From the NCBI GenBank assembly GCA_029449235.1, contig JANATG010000004.1, positions 2,480,001 to 2,544,000 on the forward strand: a stretch of 64,000 nt of DNA, read 5' to 3'. The first letter of the stretch is position 1; each line of letters starts with the position of its first letter. Below are positions 20,901-29,724 of this stretch, piece after piece. The translations under genes were made by a program, and so were the position numbers. A model generated the notes under the pieces. It did no database searches, was not told where the DNA came from, and saw only the letters and a list, made by a program, of their open reading frames with translations. The stretch is from Linnemannia schmuckeri (Eukaryota > Mortierellomycota > Mortierellomycetes > Mortierellales > Mortierellaceae).

Positions 20901-23191
20901 ATGGAAGGGAGAGCTCCCAGAGCCAATTTCAAAAGAAAGGGGTTGGAGACGAGGTCCATGAGATGAGGGATGTTAATCAGCGCGTCCATGTATTTCTTGG
21001 CTGTCCAAGGCGATTTGTCTTGAAGTACATTGTGCGCAGCCAACTCCTTGACGTACTCCTCAACATACTGCTGAATCTGAGCTCTCGTGAACGCTGCGAC
21101 GACCGCCTCCTGGAAGAGGTCTGTCGCTACACGCTGGTACCTATCATCTGGCTGAGGCTGAAATCGGGAACGGTAGTCCTGTCCGAGGTACTGGGTGCGG
21201 CAGCTGATGACCATCTTGACCTTCCATTGTCCTTGCTGGTTGAACTGGTTCTTGGTGTGGATGTTGATCTTGAGCTGACTTTCATCGTATCCGTCGCAGA
21301 TGAGGACAAACTGGCGGTGCATCTTCATCTCGCGGATCTGGTCCTCCGAGAAGTTGTAGTACAGCAACTGCTTTTTGATGAGGTCGCGTTCCGGATCGTC
21401 GACCGTAGGGAGGCTAATGTACAGAGGAATCGGCCCATACTTCCTGTAGTTCTTCCACAGAGTATGCTCCAGCTCGAGATCAAATGTCGACTTTCCAGCA
21501 CCAGAGTTTCCCAACAAAAGAAGGACTTGACGATTGCCGGACAGGAACTCCAAAACCTTCTCCATGAGCGGAAATAAGGTGTCATCGCCCGCTTTCAAGC
21601 TCGGTTTCGCTTGCGGAGGAATGTAGACACCTTTCCTGCGCTCCTCAAGCCGCTGCAGTTTCAGCCTGTAAAGATCATACTCGACATCAGGAATATCCAA
21701 AACTCGGGCGAGTAGAGGCGACGATGTAGGCAGAAGGAGACGGTTCCTCAGTGGATGAGAACGGCTGAGGGTGTTGGATTTATCCCGGTCGACAAACTTG
21801 GGTATTGCACCAACGCTAGTGCTGGCTGCCTGGTCATCAGAGGCGCTAAGCTGGCAAAGGATGTTAATCATCCACGACTTGACAGTCTCATCCCGACCCC
21901 AATCTGCATCGTTGCTGTAGAGCTGCTTAATGAAGTCGATGGCTTGCAGGCGAATGGCGGTATCCCAAATGGCATCAGCTGCGATCTCACCTAGCAGCTG
22001 GCAGATACCCCACTGGAACAAGGGATCATGACGACAGGGTGCTTCACAGATGAGCCGGTTGAAGTCCTTCATTTGACCAGCTTGGGTAAGCGCGTGGGCA
22101 GCTCGGATGGCAGCGTACCAAAGTTGCTTCTTTCCAGATCCATATTTCTCCTTGAGAGCGTCCAGAACACCTTGACCACTTTCCATCAGTGAGAGAGCAC
22201 CACCATAGGCAGTAATAGCAACGTTAAAGCTGTCGAGAGCCTCTTGGAGGCTACTGAGTCCCTCGAGAACAGCTCCAAGGTCCAGTTTGGTCACGGCCGT
22301 GATGTCGACGAGGCCCTTGGCAACTCCGGCTGAGTGATGAAGGATTGACTGCAGAGGAGTCTCGTTATCGGGGACATACTGTAGCGCCTGGAAGGCATAG
22401 CAGACCTGGTACATCATGTAAGGATCCGAGCTGCCCTTCAAGACTGACAAGATACCCGACAGCGGCTCGTGCTCGACAACTCGATCCAAACTCTTGACGT
22501 CGTGCTCCGCCATCACATCCAAGATCCGCGCGACAGCCACAACAAGCTGGTAGGCATACTCGGACGACTGACCGTGAGTTCCCTGCAGACGAACTCTAAG
22601 GATCCTGAAGATCTTGATCAAGTCGTCAGCTTCAAGGTAACCGGGGGAGTTGGACTGGATTAGTTGAACGAGACTTTGGAGTAGGGTGACGTCCAGCAGA
22701 TGGATGTCGTCAAAAACTTCTATGATGGACGATAGCAACTTGCGGTACGGCCCTTTTTCCAGAACAGGACCGAGGGCGACAATCTCAGCAATCTCGACAG
22801 AGCTCCTGCTTGCGACATTCGGGACAAACTCCTCCACCATCCTGGCGGCAATCCAACGCAGACGATCCTGCTCCGTGGGGTCCTTGTCCATCTCCTCCAG
22901 CCACTTCAGGTCAGCCTTGTCCAAATTGGATAAAGATGATGTACGCTGGAGGAGTAAAGTACTGCAGTAGACCAGCTGCTCAGTCTTTTCGATACGTTCG
23001 TGGCGTTGAGGCAACCTGGACTTAAGGACGGGTTTAGGAACGTTCCTGGTGAAAATGTACAAACGAGAGTTGGGGTTGTTGTTTCCCAGAGCAGTGATGG
23101 CGGTGGTGGAGACTGCATTGTTGATATCAGTGACGAGTTGGGAGGAGGCCCCTGGTGAAGTTGGATTCGAGTCTTTGGTCATGATAGGCAT
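17960..23191 (-). CDS. NACHT-pentapeptide-WD40 STAND protein (NLR-A)
   Basis: Single-exon frame of 1743 residues. Order: residues 1-60 variable; ~70-520 alpha-helical Arm-like region; ~540-760 NACHT-type STAND ATPase with Walker A GNSGAGKST (561-569), Walker B FVLICDGYDES (628-638) and sensor-1 VISCRTQYL (661-669); ~760-980 helical region with FLHQSLLEYFYSRT; 987-1036 short pentapeptide-like block (GADL, GANLTGVNL); ~1055-1700 a WD40 array of about a dozen blades (SPCGKKVVS, IRLWD, WLASSADD); then a conserved tail (NPVVPMEF, KDGSVRVW, LLIQRGAV). STAND proteins with WD40 sensors act as signal-gated switches in fungal allorecognition and innate-type immunity; that role here is inference. No HET, TIR, lipase or other recognised effector domain precedes the ATPase. 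It aligns end to end with the gene at 57.8 kb. The ATG at 23191 is used; Met4 is an alternative. Confidence 0.93.
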   Translation of the reverse strand: MPIMTKDSNPTSPGASSQLVTDINNAVSTTAITALGNNNPNSRLYIFTRNVPKPVLKSRLPQRHERIEKTEQLVYCSTLLLQRTSSLSNLDKADLKWLEEMDKDPTEQDRLRWIAARMVEEFVPNVASRSSVEIAEIVALGPVLEKGPYRKLLSSIIEVFDDIHLLDVTLLQSLVQLIQSNSPGYLEADDLIKIFRILRVRLQGTHGQSSEYAYQLVVAVARILDVMAEHDVKSLDRVVEHEPLSGILSVLKGSSDPYMMYQVCYAFQALQYVPDNETPLQSILHHSAGVAKGLVDITAVTKLDLGAVLEGLSSLQEALDSFNVAITAYGGALSLMESGQGVLDALKEKYGSGKKQLWYAAIRAAHALTQAGQMKDFNRLICEAPCRHDPLFQWGICQLLGEIAADAIWDTAIRLQAIDFIKQLYSNDADWGRDETVKSWMINILCQLSASDDQAASTSVGAIPKFVDRDKSNTLSRSHPLRNRLLLPTSSPLLARVLDIPDVEYDLYRLKLQRLEERRKGVYIPPQAKPSLKAGDDTLFPLMEKVLEFLSGNRQVLLLLGNSGAGKSTFDLELEHTLWKNYRKYGPIPLYISLPTVDDPERDLIKKQLLYYNFSEDQIREMKMHRQFVLICDGYDESQLKINIHTKNQFNQQGQWKVKMVISCRTQYLGQDYRSRFQPQPDDRYQRVATDLFQEAVVAAFTRAQIQQYVEEYVKELAAHNVLQDKSPWTAKKYMDALINIPHLMDLVSNPFLLKLALGALPSIVEANKNLSSIRITRVQLYDSFVKRWLEVNRKRLEGSLLSAQEREELDLLIEDNFSYHGIHYQKDLSRAIFMDHAGNPIVKYTHFWDKNTWKARFFRPSGQAKLLRECSTVTRSGNHFQFLHQSLLEYFYSRTIFDPLDYDADAEESEERAQIYDFRTSLAQRSIIKELSIVQFLAERVLQDPPFKQQLLDVIEESKTGGEVELNQIAAANAITILVRAGVDFGGADLRSIQIPGADLSDGQFDYAQFQGANLTGVNLAQSWLRQVDMSGAQMDDVRFGELPYLVVDDPSSGCDYSPDGKLLAVSMRSGVIDVYETTTWSKVRQLRGHVRGSSDVTFSADSQRIVSAGKIKDKTAMVWESNGSEEALLVLEGHTSSLFGASFSPCGKKVVSCSFDKTIRLWDAQTGECLLVMEGHTNTVGSVQFSADGRTLVSGSDDKTIRFWNAETGEAGAIWTSPFGAVRCLAYSPNGRWVATGHLYGDTLLWDTATGEPSTKLYGHTRDLSSVAFSASSQWLASSADDQSVKLWDVSSGTLVATLNGHNGFVFKIAFAPNERQIASVGADKKVRLWDVNSSESISSGLQAPSPQDQKVSILALAYTLDGGAIFTIDDDVIIRRWDREALAARSGGVGGGLFVSDLYTNEIEEIFIPSCAAFSPDRRQIAASFEQGPIRLASVRPEPDNAPATCLKGHLRSVMTITYSSCGRWLLSACLDKAVRLWDLHEDGSVPGQGGHVLVQLEESDPVEIESVAFSPTGRQLAVGFTTGTVSLFDPVSKALVVASKKKLQGGRNVRLLVLKYSPSGRQFAMGTAAGSIYLWDVDQSTVEGVTEREDPGVLVQLLEGPQAISALDYSPCGTWIASGSTDETVRLWHQQSDKENSWSCASVVRGFFGFIRDIAWNPVVPMEFATACKDGSVRVWGVSSKVGDGDVTEGEEDVEVRFLWGSDLGILCAADMKLEGVTGLDLMNRKLLIQRGAVEALEG

Positions 23192-24096
23192 TCTATTGAA
23201 GGGAATCGATCATGAAGGCGATAATTAATTCAAAAGTCCCTTTCTCTCCATTGCAAGGTAAGGACTAAGTGCCGTTGCTCATGGAGATAAAGTATATTCG
23301 GCTGAGTTACCGCAAGAAAAAGAGCGCTCGGGCGGTTGAACTGGTACTAAACTGACAAACGTATCGTGCGGGTGAGGCTGAGAGTGACGGTGAGCAGTGG
23401 AAAAAGTCAAGTCAGGGAGAAGGTTGGTTGTTTGGATGATCAAGAAGGGTGATTAGGATGAAGTTTGGGAATGCTGTAGGGTGAAGGAAAGGAAAGAAAA
23501 AGTGATGGGCATCGAATTACATGAGTGAAAGTGGTGTGAAGTGTAAAAATGGAAGGAAAAAGGAAAACGAAGGTATGTCGACATAGCGAGTGTGATTCTT
23601 TCTGCTGTGTTTCATTTTATCCCCTGCAGTCTGGCCGTTTAGTGCAATTCGATAGTCGATGGTGGCCGATACTCTCAATCTCACTTTCTTGTACGATTTT
23701 TTTTTACTTGCTTTTCGCTTTTTCTGCATTTTACAGATGAAATAGCGAGTACAATGGAACAAAGCGCCAAGCAAAAAGCTAAGAGGGCGCCTCCCTCCCA
23801 GCCATAGTTACCTTGCGGCTTGCAGCAACAGTGCAGGGTGCTTCGGATACATCCTGAAGGGTACTTACCGGTGCCAGAAAGCAAGGAAAGTATACGTGTT
23901 GAAAAGTAGTGAAACACCAATGAAAAAAGGTCGCGTCGCGTTCCTTGTTGTCCTGTGTGTGTCCCTGGATTTTGATTTTAGTTGAACGCCAGTCACTCTG
24001 GCACTCACTAGGTAAAAGCCAGACGAGTGTCACCAAAACACACTCCTCTGTCTGTTGATCATCACCACCTTCTCTGCTTTCCACTCTCATCGCAAC
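23192..24096. promoter_or_regulatory. Divergent promoter region, NLR-A / FYR protein
   Basis: About 900 nt between divergent start codons. Purine-rich patches lie at 23470-23580 on the + strand. No coding exon, TIR or TATA element could be supported. Confidence 0.5.
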
Positions 24097-25644
24097 ATGT
24101 CGCAAGGCTGCATAGACCCTGCATCCCTCATCCCCTCGAAACGGGCGAGCCCACAGGAAGCTGTTGTTAACATTACAACTATCAACGCAACCCCAGCATC
24201 AGCATCACCCAAGGATCAGGAAAAGAAGCGGACTTCTACCTCGTCCAGCAGTCGGAGCAGGCGTTCTTTCAAGCGCGCAAGGAGGAGCACGTCTGACAGC
24301 GACGATGATGACAGTGACAACAGCGATTACAATATGGAGGACAACCAAGACGGAGCAGAGAATCTAGATAACAACGGTGACAAAGACGCTGAGGAGAACC
24401 ATCAGTTGAAGGCAGGGAATAAGACCGTGGAGGAAGTTCTTGAATCCTTGGTGGTCCAAGAAGAGATTGAGGAGGTGGATTATGAGGCTCAACGGAAACG
24501 CAACATCCTGGAGAACCAGCGGTTACTAGAGGAGCTCGGGCTCAACAAGCCCACTGTTCAAAAGACTTTCCCATCTGTCACCAAGAGCAATAGCGACAAC
24601 TATGACTATGCCAGCAGCGACGGTGAATACAGTGACGAGACCGGATCAAAGGAACCCAAGAAAGGAAGGAGATTTGCATTGAACAAAATCTCCTGGAGGA
24701 AGGCGACGGCACCGGCATCGGTGGCGACGCGAGCGTCCAAGCGGATACGAGGCGAGGCTGCAATCGAATCGAAGGTGGATTTGGAGGCCCTTGAGAGGAG
24801 CTTGAATGGCAGGACGGGCAAAAATGTAGACGAAGGCGAGGAAGGTAGGAGCAGAGGTGAAGGTGCGGCTCCGCCATCCAAATTGGGAGAATATTCGAGG
24901 TCGCTTTGGAAGGGTCGGAAGCAGACTACTGGATTTACAATGGAGGTCGAGATTCCAAGTGCCACGGTTCCTCTCACAGTAGGCAAGTACTTTTACTCGT
25001 TTTGCATATACTCAGGATAAATTAATTATTGTTGGAGATACCATTGCTAACACTGAATATTCATCAATGGTACCCAATAGGAAGCATTGCGACGACGATA
25101 TGGGAGTTGGGTAGCATTTACAAGGGCGAGAAGAACAAACTGAAATACTGGAGCGGAGGCGGAGTAAGTCCCCTGCCAACTTGTGATTTTTCATACAAAG
25201 TGACAAATACTTCAAACGCGTTTTTTTAATGCTTTCCGCATCAATTTCTTTTACGTATGAAACCGCCGACCCTTCTCCATCCTGTAGAGCCTGTTCAAGC
25301 ATCCATATCCGATCGGATACAGGGCAGAAAAGTTCTACTTTCGAGAGCGGTATATGATGCACATTAAGGAAGGACCAGAGGGACCCATCTTTATTGTCGA
25401 GTCTGCGAGTGGCAGGGTATTTGAAGGGTCGAGCCCGACTTTGCCGTGGACGAAGGTGTGTCTAGCAAGTTCTTCCAAAGGAACAAGAATTAGTGGGCCA
25501 TTGTTCTTTGGGTTCTCGGACCCGATTACCCAAAAGATGATTGAGGGTCTTGAGGGGTACCAGACATTTGAACAAGTCAAGGCCGAGGTGCAAGCAGTAG
25601 AGGAGCAGGAGGAGCAGAGGCGGTTACAGGCCGAGGCTGCTTAA
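24097..25644 (+). CDS. FYRN/FYRC (F/Y-rich) domain nuclear protein, TBRG1-like
   Basis: Probable chromatin-associated protein. Exons 24097-24982, 25081-25163 and 25288-25644 join to 441 residues. The N-terminal two thirds are charged and disordered with acidic Ser-Asp runs (STSDSDDDD) and basic patches; near residue 150 is a helix RKRNILENQRLLEELGL. The C-terminal third is an FYRN module (LTVGSIATTIWELGSIYKG, then KHPYPIGYRAEKFYF) followed by FYRC-like sequence (GPIFIVESASGRVFEGSSP, GFSDPITQKMIEGL), the arrangement of TBRG1 and of MLL/Trithorax C-termini. No SET or PHD domain is present, so it is closest to TBRG1-type proteins. The first intron has a GC donor (AG|GCAAGT at 24983); no GT site joins VG to SIATT in frame. 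The start is the ATG at 24097, after a leader that stays open upstream. Confidence 0.88.
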
Positions 25645-26069
25645 GAGTAAAATTATTATTTTTTCCTTTTCACTCGAGGATGTTGGTTTTTTATTTTTCT
25701 TTTCGTTCAAAGTAACAGTTGAATGACACAATTGGTATATACAAGAGCTGGAGTACAATTTTGATGTGTAAAACGAAAAAAATAAAAAGAAAAGGTGAGA
25801 GAAAAGGAGACAGATACATAAGAGGAAGAATCTGCCTGTTGTTGTTTGAATGGGGTATTTTTTTTTGAGTATAAAGAGGGAGCAACATGGACGTTTTTGT
25901 TGTGGGTATTGGAAGAGAACAAAGAAATGGTCGAGAAGAAAGGAAAAATGAAAGAGGAAACCGAGAAAATATCCAAGATTGAAGAAAACGTTCTGATGAA
26001 AAGAGGCCACACGGTGAGGTGCAGACTCCTCCTCAGCACATGGTCCGAGACGACGACGACAAGAAATAT
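25645..26069. other. 3' spacer after FYR gene
   Basis: About 425 nt, A-rich on +, with the 3' UTR of the FYR gene and the 3' flank of the RRM pseudogene. Open frames here are compositional. Nothing else seen. Confidence 0.5.
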
Positions 26070-26499
26070 TCAGTTGTGGGTCCACTCGCCGTCGGAGTGA
26101 CCAGACTGGCCCCGTCCGCCGCCCTAGTATCCGCCAGTGGTATAGCTGCCACCGCCATATCTGCCACCCTAGTGACCGCCATAGCCATAGCCATAGCCAC
26201 CGTCACCGCCACCTCTCTGCTGACTGTTGGAGCCACCACGGCTGCCGTCGGTGTTATGGTGCGCGGAGGCAAGGTCAATCTAGATCACGCGACCTTCGAA
26301 CTCCTGATTATCGAGCTCATTGAGGGCAGTATTGACGTCGTTGTTGTCAGAATAAGTGACGAAACCGGAGCCGCGAAAGCGGCCGGTGTCGCGATCTTTG
26401 ATGACGATGGCTTCGAGGACCTGACCGACTCGTTGAATGCTGAGCAAGGGAATCATCAGTGGTGCTTTAGGTTAAACCGCCGATGAACAACTTAGACAT
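26070..26499 (-). pseudogene. Glycine-rich RRM RNA-binding protein, pseudogene
   Basis: Reads as a full-length copy of a plant/fungal-type glycine-rich RNA-binding protein with lesions. It starts MSKLFIGGLT (RNP2), then a TAA where Trp is usual, then STTDDSL; a frame change follows near 26430; the frame resumes as QVLEAIVIKDRDTG, GSGFVTYS (RNP1 region), ALNELDNQEFEGRVI, then a TAG and IDLA. The tail is Gly/Tyr rich (GGYGYGYGG, GGGSYTTGGY) with two more TAG codons and ends EWTHN. No intron interrupts the RRM, so a processed (retro) origin is possible, but there is no visible poly(A) tail on the downstream side. Not expected to encode protein. Confidence 0.88.
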
Positions 26500-27079
26500 T
26501 ATAAAAAATGTGTGTGTATGGTGGGAGAAAGCTGAAGAATGAGAGAAGTGGTTTGCTCTTTCAAAGCTTCCCCGCACAGAATGAGCCAATCTTTGGATCT
26601 CGTGTGAAAATTGTGACTGTGTCTTCCCTTGCTTTGCTTCTTCGGTGATTTAGCTCATGGCACCGACTGGCTGACTGTTCACCAGCCACATCCCCACGCG
26701 GTTGGGACGAAAACAAAAGTTTTTTTTTGTTTTATGTCCCTTTATGTCCACGGACACCTTTTCTTTTCTTCCTTACTCTTCACTGCATTCTCACTGCACA
26801 ACGGTCCACCTCTTCATTCATTCCTTGTCCCTCTTCTTCCGGCTTGCACCTCTTCTCTCCACTCTTTCATTCACACACATCCCTTCTTCCCCCCTTGCCC
26901 ACAAAGTGTCGGAACACCAGGAAAAAAGTACTTTCTTTTTCTTTCCCATAACCGTTTCTGGTCTTGTCGCTCTTTTTTTTTGTCCGTTTTGTCTTTCAAG
27001 ACAGGACTTCGGCCGAGAGAATCAGAGGGGGTTTAGATAACTAACTACTCTCTGCTCCTGATCTTTATACGGACAATAG
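26500..27079. promoter_or_regulatory. PRPP synthetase promoter, 5' UTR and probable leader intron
   Basis: 580 nt before the first recognised PRPP synthetase coding base. It contains long C/T-rich stretches (26750-27000) and a good branch-site sequence, ATAACTAACTACT at about 27037-27049, ahead of the acceptor CAATAG ending at 27079. The upstream exon that supplies the A of the start codon must lie here; a donor such as A|GTACTT near 26932 is one candidate. Confidence 0.55.
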
Positions 27080-29203
27080 TGAGGAAAACAAAGGTCTTTG
27101 GAGGCTCTTCCCACCCCGAGCTCACTAGTTTGATCACTGGTCGCCTCGGTGTCGAGCCCGGTGCGGTCAAGTTGTCCCAGTTCAAGAACAAGGAGACTTC
27201 TGTCGAAATCGGTAACGTCTTGTTTCCTTCCCTTTCCTTTCTCTTCATCCTTCTCCTTCGACATCAACAGGCCCTTGCAGGTTTTAACTTGCAAGAAAGG
27301 GTAAAAAAAGGAGCAGTGAGGTTGACTATAACTTTCAATTGAGGATTTTTTTGCTGTCACTTTGTTTGTTACAACGAAAAGAGGGATCCCGAGACAAAGA
27401 GTGCTAAGCATGCATACAGGACTAATGCAATCCAGTCAACAAAGAAGAATCAGCCTTGGATCCAGACACACGAACACAGGAAAGAAAAAAGGGCAAACAA
27501 CAATAAGAGCATCATTGGCGACACAGCAAACAAAGGAAACATTCCTTTCTTTTGCGGGAATGGAGAATGAATAGGACAAAAGAGACGATAATGTTTCACC
27601 CGATATCTCATGGAGTCATTTTAACGGGGACAATGTCCGGGATCTACCCATAAAACTGACCTGGACCCGAGTGCTTATGTTTGCAATAATCGGCTTCTCT
27701 CGATTTAGGTGTCTCTGTCCGTAACGAGGATGTCTACATTATCCAGTCCGGATCCCCCAAGATCAACGACTCTCTCATGGAGCTCCTGATCATGATCAAC
27801 GCCTGCAAGGGTTCCTCTGCTCAGCGTATCACAGCCGTCATCCCTTACTTCCCTTACTCCAAGCAGTCCAAGAAGAAGAAGCACCGTGGTGCCATCGCTG
27901 CCAAATGTAAGCAACTTTGCTCGATAATTAATTGGAGCGCCTTCCTGTTTGCAATTGCTAATTTACTTTTCGCTACGACGATCTTGCCTGACCATTGCCT
28001 CTTCCATTTGAAAACACAACAATAGTGGTGGCTAACATCCTTTCGATTTCGGGAGTCGACCATATCATCACCATGGACTTGCACGCCTCGCAGATGCAGG
28101 GATTCTTCAACCTCCCTGTCGACAACTTGTATGCCGAGCCCACCATCGGCAAGTGGATCCAGGAGCATGTTGACGATTGGGAGAACGGTGTCGTTGTCAG
28201 TAAGAACGCTGGCGGAGCCAAGAGGTAAGAGACAAGAATAATTGAGTCAAAACGGCAAAGAATCACGCGAATGTCCTTTCGCACGGATGCATTTTTCAGA
28301 GAAAACAACAAAAAGGACTACTGCAACAACAGTTCATATGGTCGACTTTCAGTTACTGATACAAAAATATCTTATGAAAACGTGATGGAATAATAGGGTG
28401 ACCTCCTTGGCAGATCGCCTCAACATCGACTTTGCGTTGATTCACATGGACAGGACCAGAAAGGGCCATGCTCAGGACCCTGACCATTCGCTCTCTAAAC
28501 CCGAGAACATTTACAACCGTTTGGAGGAAGAGGATGATGATGATGATAGCATGGTCGATGCCGAGACTGGTCATGAGGTTCACCGCGCCGAGGCTGCTGA
28601 CGAGACCTCGTTGATGACCCTTGTCGGAGATGTCCAGGACAAAGTCTGCTTTATTGTCGTAAGTCTTTATCTTTGTTTTTGTTTTTTGTTTGGGAGCCAT
28701 CATTTGGTTGCCTGCAGGGATGCATACTGACAATGCCATATGAGAAATATGCGGAGACGTGGAGGAGAATAAGCAAGGATATGTTAATGCGGGCAGTATC
28801 TGCTGAGAAAGAGGAAAAGCAGAGCAAAGGTCGCCAGGTTTATGCAGATATTAACACCCCGCTTTCTTTTTTCCACAATGCTCACTGTCAATAGGATGAT
28901 ATGATTGATGGCTGCCACTCGTTTTTGGAGGCAGCGGACAACTTGGTCAGCCACGGAGCCAAGCAGGTGTACATCATTGCCACGCACGGTATCCTCAGTG
29001 GAAACTCGTTGCGTCAGATTGAGGAGTGCTCGAACGTCCACAAGATTGTCGTCACCAACACCTACCCTATCCCCATCGAGAAGCGTGCTCTCTGCTCTAA
29101 GTTGGTTGTCCTTGATATCAGTGCCACTCTTGCTGAGGCTATCCGCAGAACACACAATGGCGAGAGTATTAGTTATCTCTTCTCCCAGGTTCCCAAGAAC
29201 TAA
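27080..29203 (+). CDS. PRS: Ribose-phosphate pyrophosphokinase (PRPP synthetase)
   Basis: Makes PRPP from ribose-5-phosphate and ATP for nucleotide, His and Trp synthesis. Exons 27080-27211, 27709-27906, 28026-28224, 28397-28658 and 28895-29203 give 366 residues once an initial A is supplied by an upstream exon: the acceptor AATAG is followed by TG AGG AAA, so the start codon appears split A|TG. The resulting N-terminus MRKTKVFGGSSHPEL matches yeast Prs1-type proteins. Motifs: RNEDVYIIQSGSP, ITAVIPYFPYSKQ with catalytic KKKKHRG, MDLHASQMQGFF, PVDNLYAEP, VVVSKNAGGAKR, VDDMIDG PRPP loop and EAIRRTHNGESISYLF. An acidic insertion (EEEDDDDD, residues ~225-260) corresponds in place to the non-homologous regions of fungal Prs1/Prs5 but is shorter. 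These subunits work as hetero-oligomers in yeast. Confidence 0.93.
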
Positions 29204-29724
29204 AGCGAGCACGGATCATCCACCAACGACGACGAGAGAATCGAAAAAGAGGATACCATTAGGGACGGGAAATTTTGCATCGACATTCAACTACTACACC
29301 TTTTCAAATTTTTACAACTTCCACGACTATCATGGCATGAGAATAAACACGCTGTGGAGAGACATTCATTCATCAGTATAGGCCATTTTCTACGATTTTT
29401 TTGCAAGTTACCGCAGTTAGTGACCATTGCCGAGTCAAGAAGAGTCATTCGAAACTAATGGATTTATGGCGACGATTGACGTTATCACTTTTGTTTTCCC
29501 ACTGACGATCATTGTATCCAACAAGTCAAAGGTACGCCTCCAGTAGCCCTGTCTGTGCCACCAGCAAGGACCTCTTTTTTTTCCGTATAAATAGGCGCGT
29601 GGAATGAAGTGGCTTAGTTATCAAATTTTTTCTCCATCCGGCCATTTTCTTCGCTATTCACTATTTATTTGTTTTTTCTGGCGAGTTCTTTTTTGATCCT
29701 TCACCCCTCATTCTCTCATCCAAA
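29204..29724. promoter_or_regulatory. eEF1B-gamma promoter region
   Basis: 520 nt between the PRPP synthetase stop and the eEF1B-gamma start. It holds the PRS 3' UTR and, on the right, a T/C-rich initiator region (CTCCATCC, TTTTTTC runs) typical of strong fungal translation-gene promoters. Confidence 0.6.
29586..29593 (+). promoter_or_regulatory. Candidate TATA box of eEF1B-gamma
   Basis: TATAAATA, 132 nt before the start codon and just upstream of pyrimidine-rich leader sequence. Position and context suit a TATA box of a highly expressed gene; the transcription start is not known. Confidence 0.5.

Noticed and set aside
26019..26486. 155-codon plus frame
   Set aside because: Antisense of the glycine-rich RRM pseudogene; A/V/T-rich shadow of the Gly codons on the other strand.
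27045..27411. 129-codon minus frame
   Set aside because: Antisense to the first PRPP synthetase exon and its intron; no independent motif.
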